From the NCBI RefSeq assembly GCF_030012985.1, contig NZ_CP120233.1, positions 248,001-312,000 on the forward strand: a stretch of DNA of 64,000 nucleotides, written 5' to 3'. Of this stretch, positions 56,910 to 64,000 are shown in pieces; positions within the stretch are counted from its first letter, which is position 1, and each line of letters opens with the position of its first letter. The notes beneath the pieces were generated by a model. That model was not told the origin of the DNA. It worked only from the letters and a program-made list of their open reading frames with translations, and made no database searches. This DNA is from Microbulbifer sp. VAAF005 (GTDB lineage Bacteria; Pseudomonadota; Gammaproteobacteria; Pseudomonadales; Cellvibrionaceae). Made by a program: the position numbers and the translations under genes.

Positions 56910-57666
56910 CTCTTCTTTCGACGTCATTATTCCCGCACGCTATGGCTCGAGCCGCCTGCCAGGCAAGCCCTTGGCCGATATCGGCGGCAAGCCGATGGTG
57001 GAGCATGTTTATTTGCGTGCCCGTGAGAGCGATGCTCAGAGGGTGGTTATCGCCACCGATGATATGCGTGTAGCGGAGGTGGCTCACGGCTTCGGCGCCG
57101 AGGTGTGTATGACATCTGCCGAGCATGCCTCGGGAACTGACCGACTGCAGGAGGTGGCTCAGAACCTGGGCCTTGCCGAGGACCGCATTTTGGTCAATGT
57201 GCAGGGCGATGAACCTTTGATACCCGCCGAGGTGATAAATCAAGTAGCTGAAAACCTGGCGGCTAGCAAGCGAGCCGGCGTTGCAACCCTGGCGGAACCC
57301 ATCACCTCAGTGGAGGATTTTCGCAACCCGAATATCGTCAAGGTAGTGACAACAGAGTCCGGGCTGGCCAGGTATTTTTCACGAGCGCCAATCCCATGGC
57401 CCAGAGATGCCTTTGCGATGGATAGCAGTGAACTGCCAAGCGGCCTGGAACCCCGTCGCCATATCGGTATCTATGCTTACCGTGTTGCGCTATTGCGCCA
57501 GTTTATCTCCTGGCCTATGGCTCCACTGGAGCAGTTTGAGGCTTTGGAGCAGTTGCGTTTTCTTTACCACGATCAAGAGATTCACGTAGCAGATGCCTGT
57601 GCAGAAGTACCCGGGGGTGTGGATACTGAGCAGGATCTACAGCGTATGCGTGAAACCCTGGCCTGA
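56899..57666 (+). CDS. kdsB: CMP-KDO synthetase (3-deoxy-manno-octulosonate cytidylyltransferase)
   Basis: 255 residues from the ATG at 56899, chosen because the protein then begins [20 protein letters not shown], the normal start with the nucleotide-binding PARYxSxRLPGKPL motif. [30 protein letters not shown] and [16 protein letters not shown] are also conserved. It activates KDO for lipopolysaccharide inner core. The start overlaps the end of lpxK by 11 bases. Confidence 0.94.
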   Translation: MKSNSSFDVIIPARYGSSRLPGKPLADIGGKPMVEHVYLRARESDAQRVVIATDDMRVAEVAHGFGAEVCMTSAEHASGTDRLQEVAQNLGLAEDRILVNVQGDEPLIPAEVINQVAENLAASKRAGVATLAEPITSVEDFRNPNIVKVVTTESGLARYFSRAPIPWPRDAFAMDSSELPSGLEPRRHIGIYAYRVALLRQFISWPMAPLEQFEALEQLRFLYHDQEIHVADACAEVPGGVDTEQDLQRMRETLA

Positions 57667-57677
57667 TGTAGTACCCA

Positions 57678-58694
57678 ATGATTGAAGCTAATATCGATTT
57701 ACAGCCCCACAATACCCTTGCAATCTCGGCCAACTCCGCTTTTTTTGCGCGGGTGGAAACAGTGGATGAGTTGCGTGAGGCTTTGAGTTTTGCACAGCAG
57801 AAACGTTTGCCGATCTTGCCGTTGGGTGGAGGCAGTAATGTCGTATTAACGGGGGACTTTCCAGGGCTCGCCATTCAGGTTGGGTTACGCGGGTTGGAAA
57901 TTACTCCCGATGGTCGCGGTGGCACTATTGAGGCGGCGGCTGGGGAGGGCTGGCACCAGTTAGTTATGTCTACTGTTGAGCAGGGTATGGGAGGGCTGGA
58001 AAACCTCGCATTAATTCCAGGAAAAGTGGGTGCAGCACCCATCCAAAATATTGGTGCTTACGGTGTAGAGCTGTGCGATTGTTTTTGTAGCTTACAGGCC
58101 ATGGAAATATCTACCGGTGAACTGCATAACTTTTCTGTGGCAGAGTGTGGCTTTGACTACCGGAATAGTGTGTTTAAAGGGGAGCTGCTGGATCAGTACA
58201 TTATTACCCAGGTAAATCTTCGTCTTGCAACAGATTGGCAGCCGAAAGTTTCCTACCCAGCATTGCAGCAGTTTATTTCCCAGCAAGGTTGGAATTGTGA
58301 CTCCTTGACACCTGCGCAAATTGCCGCTGCGGTTATCGATATTCGCAACAGTAAATTGCCGCTCCCCGATCAAATTCCCAACGCGGGGAGTTTCTTTAAA
58401 AACCCTGTGGTGAATGCGGACATTTATCAAAGCCTAAAATCGGAACATCCCGATTTGGTAGCTTATGCCAGCGGTGAAGGTTGGAAGTTGGCGGCGGGCT
58501 GGCTAATTGATCGCGCTGGTTGGAGGGGTAAGCGGCAAGAGGCGGTTGGTGTTCACCACCAGCAGGCATTGGTTTTGGTTAATCCCGGTCGGGGCGGGGG
58601 CGATGAGGTGACTAGATTGGCTAGCGCCATAGCTTCCGATGTGCAGGCTAAGTTTGGTGTTACGTTAGAGCCTGAACCTCGCTACTATCCGTAA
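57678..58694 (+). CDS. murB: UDP-N-acetylenolpyruvoylglucosamine reductase
   Basis: 338 residues, type I MurB as in E. coli. N-terminal FAD domain with QPHNTLAISANSAFF, LPILPLGGGSNVVLTGDFPG and PGKVGAAPIQNIGAYGVEL, then ECGFDYRNSVFKGE and the catalytic region IPNAGSFFKNPVV (Ser acid) and the C-terminal AGWLIDRAGWRG. It makes UDP-MurNAc in the cytoplasm. Placed eleven bases after kdsB, so in the same operon. Confidence 0.95.
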   Translation: MIEANIDLQPHNTLAISANSAFFARVETVDELREALSFAQQKRLPILPLGGGSNVVLTGDFPGLAIQVGLRGLEITPDGRGGTIEAAAGEGWHQLVMSTVEQGMGGLENLALIPGKVGAAPIQNIGAYGVELCDCFCSLQAMEISTGELHNFSVAECGFDYRNSVFKGELLDQYIITQVNLRLATDWQPKVSYPALQQFISQQGWNCDSLTPAQIAAAVIDIRNSKLPLPDQIPNAGSFFKNPVVNADIYQSLKSEHPDLVAYASGEGWKLAAGWLIDRAGWRGKRQEAVGVHHQQALVLVNPGRGGGDEVTRLASAIASDVQAKFGVTLEPEPRYYP

Positions 58695-59239
58695 GCAATT
58701 CGGTGCTGCTTGCAGGGTGGCGCCGACAAACCTTTTCTTTTTCTTCACTGAACGACAATCAGTAAGTACCCAATAGCTAAGTGCGAATTTCTTTTGGGGA
58801 GTCCTGCTCAGGCATAAGCTCAACAGAGAATTATTCTAGTTGTTGACGATTATTTTGTTATAACAAAATTTGTTTCTAAGATTTTTTTATATTTCAATTT
58901 CTTTCATAAATATTTTCTGCGAGAAAGTGAATCTTTAATCGCAAATTTTGCGGAAGCGCTCACCCTGTTCGCAGAAAAATCAATCGGTACGTTTTTACGG
59001 TATAATTAAATGTTATAAAGGCAGCAAGATCCTGTGGTTAAATGTCTGATCGGCAGCATTTGAAACGGTGCTTCTGCTTTGCAGTAGCGTTTTTGTCTGG
59101 TATGTTGCGATTGGGTTCCAGGGGGACCTACACGGGGTAGTTTCACCGTGAGCTTAAAAGAAAACGCAGTTGATAGAGCTCGTGCGTTGAGGATGTATAC
59201 GCGGCGTGGCCACTGCACTTATCCGTAGTTGGGGATAGC
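58695..59239. other. 545-base spacer upstream of uvrY
   Basis: No established gene. An AT-rich core (about 58840-58960) probably holds the uvrY promoter. A 26-codon frame on the plus strand (59148-59228, GTG start, product ending RRGHCTYP) stops 11 bases before the uvrY start and could be a leader peptide, but nothing supports it beyond position. Confidence 0.4.
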
Positions 59240-59893
59240 TTGATCAAAGTCTTAGTGGTGGATGATCACGATCTTGTGCGAATGGGTATTTCGCGCATGC
59301 TGGGTGATGTTGAGGGTATAGAAGTTGCCGGAGAGGCAAATTGTGGTGAGGAGGCCTTGGAATTCGTTCGCCGGTCCAATGTTGATGTCATTCTAATGGA
59401 TGTAAAAATGCCGGGTATGGGTGGCCTTGAAGCGACCAGGAAGCTACTACAGCGATGCCCGGAGGCGAAAGTTATAGCTGTCAGCGCACTCGATGATGAC
59501 TTGTTCCCTGGTCGCTTGATGCAGGCAGGGGCTATGGGGTATGTCACTAAAGGTGCGGACCTTGAAGAAATGGTTCGAGCGATACGCACTGTAATTTCTG
59601 GTGGTGTGTTTATCAGTAATTCCATGGCAACCAAAATGGCGATGCGAAGTGTCAGTGGCCAGGATGAACAACAATCTCCGTTTGAAAAATTATCTAAAAG
59701 GGAATTGCAGACTGCAGACATGATCGTCAATGGCGCTAAGGTTGCGGATATTGCAAAGTCTCTCTCGGTAAGCCCCAAAACGGTGAATAGCTACCGCTAC
59801 AGGATTTTTGAGAAGTTAGATATTAATAGTGATGTAGAGTTGACGATCCTCGCTGTTAAGCACCAGATTCTTGATCCAGAAGCTGCACTTTAA
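59240..59893 (+). CDS. uvrY: UvrY/GacA response regulator
   Basis: 217 residues from a TTG start with GGGGA just upstream. The receiver domain has Asp 8, Asp 9 and the phosphorylation site Asp 54 (VILMDVKMPGMGG); the LuxR-type helix-turn-helix near 148-205 reads LSKRELQTADMIVNGAKVAD and SVSPKTVNSYRYRIFEKL. GacA/UvrY, under its sensor GacS/BarA, switches on CsrB-type small RNAs controlling carbon storage, biofilm and secretion. The kinase is not in the window. The neighbour uvrC is the classic arrangement. Confidence 0.93.
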   Translation: MIKVLVVDDHDLVRMGISRMLGDVEGIEVAGEANCGEEALEFVRRSNVDVILMDVKMPGMGGLEATRKLLQRCPEAKVIAVSALDDDLFPGRLMQAGAMGYVTKGADLEEMVRAIRTVISGGVFISNSMATKMAMRSVSGQDEQQSPFEKLSKRELQTADMIVNGAKVADIAKSLSVSPKTVNSYRYRIFEKLDINSDVELTILAVKHQILDPEAAL

Positions 59894-59938
59894 TTGAAAA
59901 GTGGCTGAACTTTGTAAAATATTGAGGCCGGTTGCCAG

Positions 59939-61753
59939 ATGTTCGACAGCAAGCGTTTCCTCGCGACAGTAACTCGCAAACCCGGCGTCTACCAGATGTT
60001 CGACGCCGAAAATAAAATTCTCTACGTAGGGAAAGCCAAGAACCTTCGCAATCGGTTGTCGAGCTACTTTCGCAGCTCCGGACTAACGACAAAAACCATG
60101 GCGCTGGTGCAGCGTATTGGAAACATCGAAGTCACCGTTACGCGCAGTGAAACCGAAGCCCTGGTGCTTGAACAAAGCCTGATCAAGTCCCAGCGGCCCC
60201 CATACAATGTGATGCTGAAGGATGATAAAGGGTACCCTTATATCTTTCTTTCCAGCAATGACACTTTTCCCCGTATTGCATTCCACCGCGGTGCCAAGCG
60301 CAAGAAAGGCCGATACTTCGGGCCTTTTCCAAACGCATCGTCGGTTCGCGACAGCCTGAACTTTTTGCAAAAAACTTTTCGAATCCGCTCTTGTGAAGAT
60401 AGTGTTTTTCGCAACCGTTCAAGGCCCTGCCTTCAATATCAGATAGAGCGCTGCACCGCTCCCTGTGTCGATTTTATTTCCCCCGAGGACTATCGCCAGG
60501 ATGTACGCCACGCAGAGATGTTTCTCACGGGTAAAAGTGACAACATTATTCGAGAGTTGGCTGACCAAATGGATGAGGCATCCCGAGCGCTGGAGTTTGA
60601 AAAAGCCGCGAGACTGCGAGACCAAATTTCCGCACTGCGTCGTCTGCAGGCGGACCAGGTAGCTGAAGGTGCAAGTGGCGATGTGGATGTGCTGGGAATA
60701 GCCAGTGAAGGCGGTAGCTGTTGCGTACACGTTCTGTTTGTCAGGCAGGGGCGAATTCTGGGGAGTCGCAGTTATTTTCCCAGTGAGCGCCTGGGACTCA
60801 CACCGCCAGAGCTACTTTCCGCATTTGTCCCGCAATTTTACCTGGGCAGTCCCCGAGAGATCCCCCGTGAGATTTTGGTTTCAGAGGCCTTACAGGATCT
60901 CGAACCACTTCAACAGGCTCTTAGTGAGCAGTGTGGTCGCGATGTCGGTATCACCCATAAGTTGCGTGGCAAGCGGGCCACTTGGGTTGAAATGGCGCAA
61001 CAAGCAGCGCAACAGAATTTGAGCAGTCGAACTGCAGCCCAGCAAAAACTTTACAGTCGGTTCGAGAAACTCCAGGAAGTGCTCGAACTGGAGCAGCTCC
61101 CGGAGAGGCTCGAGTGCTTTGACATCAGCCATTCTTCCGGTGAGGCCACGGTTGCGTCCTGTGTTGTATTTGATACCGGTGGCCCGGTGAAATCGGATTA
61201 TCGCCGATTCAATATTGAGGGTATCCAGGCGGGCGATGATTATGCGGCAATGGGGCAGGCGCTAAAGCGGCGCTATACCCGCCTTTCCGGTGGCGAGGGC
61301 AAATTCCCCAATATCCTGTTGATCGACGGGGGAAAAGGCCAGGTGACACAGGCGGTAGAAGCTCTGAATGAACTCGGCATCGTCGGAGTTCAAATTATTG
61401 GTGTTGCCAAAGGAACTACACGAAAAGCCGGCTTTGAAACACTACATGTGGTTTCCAGTAACAAAGAGCTTGTACTCTCCGCCGATTCATCAGCGTTGCA
61501 CTTAATTCAACAAGTGCGAGACGAAGCGCACCGCTTTGCTATCGCTGGCCACCGGGCAAAACGGGATAAAAAACGCAGGGAGTCCCCACTGGAAGGTATT
61601 GCTGGAGTAGGGCCTACTCGCCGCAGGGCACTGCTGCGACATTTTGGAGGTTTACAGGAGCTAAAGCGTGCAACAGTAATGGAGATTGCCAGCGTGGATG
61701 GTATCAGCCGTAAATTGGCTCAGGATATATACTCGGCACTACACCACGAGTAG
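59939..61753 (+). CDS. uvrC: Excinuclease ABC subunit C
   Basis: 604 residues. GIY-YIG nuclease domain (about 10-95, GVYQMFDAENKILYVGKAKN), a UVR domain (about 200-237, EFEKAARLRDQISALRRL) for UvrB contact, the RNase H-like nuclease (about 380-540, ERLECFDISHSSGEATVASC) and a C-terminal helix-hairpin-helix pair (GIAGVGPTRRRALLRHFGG, IASVDGISRKLAQDIYSAL). It makes both incisions in nucleotide excision repair. 45 bases behind uvrY. Confidence 0.96.
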   Translation: MFDSKRFLATVTRKPGVYQMFDAENKILYVGKAKNLRNRLSSYFRSSGLTTKTMALVQRIGNIEVTVTRSETEALVLEQSLIKSQRPPYNVMLKDDKGYPYIFLSSNDTFPRIAFHRGAKRKKGRYFGPFPNASSVRDSLNFLQKTFRIRSCEDSVFRNRSRPCLQYQIERCTAPCVDFISPEDYRQDVRHAEMFLTGKSDNIIRELADQMDEASRALEFEKAARLRDQISALRRLQADQVAEGASGDVDVLGIASEGGSCCVHVLFVRQGRILGSRSYFPSERLGLTPPELLSAFVPQFYLGSPREIPREILVSEALQDLEPLQQALSEQCGRDVGITHKLRGKRATWVEMAQQAAQQNLSSRTAAQQKLYSRFEKLQEVLELEQLPERLECFDISHSSGEATVASCVVFDTGGPVKSDYRRFNIEGIQAGDDYAAMGQALKRRYTRLSGGEGKFPNILLIDGGKGQVTQAVEALNELGIVGVQIIGVAKGTTRKAGFETLHVVSSNKELVLSADSSALHLIQQVRDEAHRFAIAGHRAKRDKKRRESPLEGIAGVGPTRRRALLRHFGGLQELKRATVMEIASVDGISRKLAQDIYSALHHE

Positions 61754-61854
61754 AACAGGAGTGAGCTGGCGATTAAATGGCCAGTTTTTTCCAAAGCGTT
61801 TCATTTTGCGCGATGGCTTGATAACGTACGCCCTCCGCAAGAATAGAGAAAAGT

Positions 61855-62418
61855 ATGACAATCGCCAATCAACTGACACTGTTACGTGTTGCTTTGATCC
61901 CATTTTTTGTTTTGGTTTTCTATTTGCCGTACAAGTGGAGTTACATTGCTTCTGCTGCAATTTTTGCAGTTGCCGCAATTACCGATTGGCTTGATGGCTA
62001 TCTCGCCAGAAAATTAAACCAGAGTACTGCCCTGGGAGCCTTTCTGGACCCGGTTGCCGATAAGTTAATGGTGGCTACTGCATTGGTCTTGCTGGTGGGA
62101 TTACATGACCACCCGCTGTTTGCGATTGCTGCGGCGGTGATTATCTGTCGGGAGATCGCGGTCTCGGGGTTGCGGGAGTGGATGGCTGAGTTGGGGCAGC
62201 GCAGTAGCGTTGCGGTTTCCTATGTAGGCAAAATCAAAACTACTGCACAGATGGCAGCAATTCTTGTTTTGCTTGCCTTCGATGTTAGAGAGTTTCCGGT
62301 GATGGAAACTATTGGATACCTGCTTCTTTATATTGCTGCCGGCCTCACCTTGTGGACTATGGTGATGTACTTGCGCGCCGCATGGCCGGCCCTTATGGCC
62401 GACAGCCAGGATAAGTAG
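61855..62418 (+). CDS. pgsA: Phosphatidylglycerophosphate synthase
   Basis: 187 residues with four to five membrane helices. [20 protein letters not shown] and the CDP-alcohol phosphotransferase signature [20 protein letters not shown] followed by [10 protein letters not shown] (D-x2-D-G-x2-A-R-x8/9-G-x3-D-x3-D) are complete. It makes phosphatidylglycerol phosphate from CDP-diacylglycerol. Third gene of the conserved uvrY-uvrC-pgsA order; the tRNA genes that follow pgsA in enterobacteria are absent here. Confidence 0.95.
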   Translation: MTIANQLTLLRVALIPFFVLVFYLPYKWSYIASAAIFAVAAITDWLDGYLARKLNQSTALGAFLDPVADKLMVATALVLLVGLHDHPLFAIAAAVIICREIAVSGLREWMAELGQRSSVAVSYVGKIKTTAQMAAILVLLAFDVREFPVMETIGYLLLYIAAGLTLWTMVMYLRAAWPALMADSQDK

Positions 62419-62449
62419 ATAGAGGGGGATTACCTCTCTCACAAAATTG

Positions 62450-62490
62450 GCGCCTCGACTCCGGCATGTGCTGGAAAACGAGGCGCTCTT
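62450..62490 (+). terminator. Probable terminator after pgsA
   Basis: GCGCCTCG (62450-62457) pairs with CGAGGCGC (62479-62486); inside, CCGGCA and TGCTGG form a second stem. A short TCTTT follows. The T-run is weak, so efficiency is uncertain. Confidence 0.55.
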
Positions 62491-62576
62491 TACCACGTTT
62501 CAACTCGCTCTTCCTCTTCCAAATCCCTGCGCTCCTCTAAATTGTTAGATACTTTTCTGCGATCTATAGGAAGCTC

Positions 62577-64000
62577 ATGTCCGTCAAAAGCCACCTGATT
62601 ATGATTTGGCTGCTTTGCATCACTCTCACTGTCGAGGGGCAAATTGTACACGATGCCGAGTTTTATATTCTCAAGATGCAAAACGGCGATCGTTGGGATC
62701 AAGAGGATTTGGAAGTTGAGCAACGCTTGCAGCAATTGCGGCAGAAATTTGGACAGCCACCGAATATCGTATTCCTGTTGTGGGATGACACTGCATTTGG
62801 AGCTGTCGGTTTTCCTGCGCTGCAAAAGAACTTTGGCTACTCTACGCCAAACCTAAACCAGATGGCCGCAGAGGGTATCAACTTTACCCGCATGTACTCT
62901 GAGCCCTCATGCACTCCGACCCGCGCCGCTGCCCTCACCGGACGGCTACCGGTGCGTTATGGTATGGGTGAAGTGGGGATGCCCCACGAGTTTTCTGGTT
63001 TGCGCGCCGAAGAAGTCACTATTGCCGAGGTACTTTCGCAAGCGGGTTATGCGACGGGCTTTTTTGGCAAGGGGCACCTTGGAGATATCGAGGAGAGTTA
63101 TTTACACAATCAGGGATTTGATGAGGCGTTGTTCACCCCAATGAACCAGATTACCTCCCTGTTTAACCCCCAGGCAAATGTGGCAAATGCGGTGCTGGGT
63201 ATGTTCCCCGAAATCTACCCACCTGATCCCTACCAATTGGACAGTCCCGGTCTGATTCCCGCTGGCTGGGTAATGAATATTGAAGGGAAAAAGGGACAAC
63301 CGGGGCGGGAATGGTGCGGAACATCCAACGAGTGCTTCGCTAAGTTTGATCCAGAAGCAGAACAGAGAACGCTGGCGTTTATTCGACGCAGTGCGGAGCA
63401 GAAGAAACCGTTTTTCGTTGCCTACTGGCCCAATCTCCTTAATTTCATGGCGATGTATAACCCCAAGCGCTCGGTAGCCGGGCTGATGGTTGCTGATGCC
63501 TTCCCGGCGATGGATAACTTTGTCGGGGTGCTGATGCAAGAGTTAAAAAGCTTGGGGCTCGCTGAAAATACCTTGTTCGTTGCAATGGCGGATAACGGCC
63601 CCATGGTCCACAGTCCGCCGGCGGGGTGGGGGATGCTGCCCATGTTGTATCGGGGTGGCAAAGGGGATTTTACTGAGGGAGGCGTTCGCGTACCTGCTTT
63701 TGCCTGGTGGCCAGGAACTATCGAAGCGGGACAAACGGCAGGAGATATTATTCATATCACTGACCTGTATACGACTTTTGCTCGCTTGGGTGGAGCAACT
63801 GATGCTATTCCTACGGATCGTGTCGTTGACGGCCTCGATCAGACCGCTCTTTTTCTAAACGGCGATACCCATGGTCGCCGGGATTATGTATTTATCTATA
63901 CGGGTGAGGAATTGGGGGCAACAGTAAAGGGGCGGTACAAGAGGCATTGGCTGGGAGCGGGGGAGGTGGCAGGGTCGGGGATGCCGGAAGCCTACTACGA
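62577..64000 (+). CDS. Sulfatase (arylsulfatase-like), C-terminus outside window
   Basis: The frame is open from the ATG at 62577 (AGGA eight bases upstream) to the window end, 474 codons without a stop. A signal-like hydrophobic stretch (residues 6-18) suggests export. NIVFLLWDDTAFGAVGF holds the metal-binding Asp pair, CTPTRAAALTGR at 112-123 is the Cys-type formylglycine motif, and FFGKGHLGD, FVAYWPNLLNF, LFVAMADNGP and the late GGKGDFTEGGVRVPAFAWWP are further alkaline-phosphatase-fold sulfatase blocks. Cys 112 must be converted to formylglycine for activity. Substrate unknown; polysaccharide sulfates are common for marine relatives. Confidence 0.88.
   Translation, partial: MSVKSHLIMIWLLCITLTVEGQIVHDAEFYILKMQNGDRWDQEDLEVEQRLQQLRQKFGQPPNIVFLLWDDTAFGAVGFPALQKNFGYSTPNLNQMAAEGINFTRMYSEPSCTPTRAAALTGRLPVRYGMGEVGMPHEFSGLRAEEVTIAEVLSQAGYATGFFGKGHLGDIEESYLHNQGFDEALFTPMNQITSLFNPQANVANAVLGMFPEIYPPDPYQLDSPGLIPAGWVMNIEGKKGQPGREWCGTSNECFAKFDPEAEQRTLAFIRRSAEQKKPFFVAYWPNLLNFMAMYNPKRSVAGLMVADAFPAMDNFVGVLMQELKSLGLAENTLFVAMADNGPMVHSPPAGWGMLPMLYRGGKGDFTEGGVRVPAFAWWPGTIEAGQTAGDIIHITDLYTTFARLGGATDAIPTDRVVDGLDQTALFLNGDTHGRRDYVFIYTGEELGATVKGRYKRHWLGAGEVAGSGMPEAYY

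Noticed and set aside
62419..62576. tRNA genes behind pgsA, as in enterobacteria
   Set aside because: No cloverleaf or conserved T-loop sequence is present; the stretch holds a hairpin and the sulfatase ribosome-binding site.

Overview
The window reads as chromosome of a Gram-negative gammaproteobacterium. Evidence is the E. coli/Pseudomonas-type gene neighbourhoods (comEC-exbB-exbD-msbA-lpxK-kdsB-murB and uvrY-uvrC-pgsA), lipid A and outer-membrane genes, several lipoproteins, TonB-dependent and OprP-type outer-membrane proteins and a NarK1-NarK2 fusion transporter. A marine Cellvibrionales (Microbulbifer-like) host is my guess from the overall gene mix, not something the sequence proves. 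I saw no rRNA, tRNA, CRISPR array, prophage or intact insertion sequence.

Layout. 1-6.6 kb: the 3' end of a TonB-dependent receptor with its terminator, then small accessory genes (DUF4349 lipoprotein, DUF2164, an EamA exporter divergent from a LysR regulator, a nitroreductase and a secreted beta-helix protein). 6.8-14.3 kb: the coupled pair yfhM-pbpC (bacterial alpha-2-macroglobulin plus penicillin-binding protein 1C). 14.3-22.9 kb: a loose, gene-poor stretch with a 52-residue membrane protein, an FAD monooxygenase, a YbjQ-like protein, an acetyltransferase, a large beta-propeller-like lipoprotein, an NTF2-like protein, a DUF1971 protein and a hydrolase resembling vertebrate MEST. Several intergenic hairpins lie here. 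22.9-27.4 kb: a tripartite MacB-type ABC export operon. 27.8-29.2 kb: an OprO/OprP-like porin.

30-47 kb is an anaerobic/nitrate block. On the plus strand are a DGC-domain protein and ubiT-ubiU-ubiV (oxygen-independent ubiquinone synthesis). Converging on them is the minus-strand operon narG-narH-narJ-narI-ppiC-orf68-narK. Then follow trhP (a third U32-family protein) behind a perfect FNR-type palindrome, a cytochrome P460 and a Crp/Fnr regulator. Together these genes would supply quinone, enzyme, chaperones and nitrate/nitrite transport for nitrate respiration when oxygen is short. 47-64 kb is mostly housekeeping: a PrpD-like dehydratase, a porin, comEC, exbBD, msbA, lpxK, kdsB, murB, uvrY, uvrC, pgsA, and a sulfatase cut by the right edge.

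The most consistent oddity is that six genes between 30 and 56 kb (DGC protein, ubiT, orf68, narG, comEC, lpxK) are broken by very small indels, mostly in or beside short homopolymers, while both halves of each gene stay well conserved. Because lpxK is normally essential, run-length errors in the source sequence are the simplest explanation. Recent decay or frameshifting of individual genes cannot be excluded from sequence alone.
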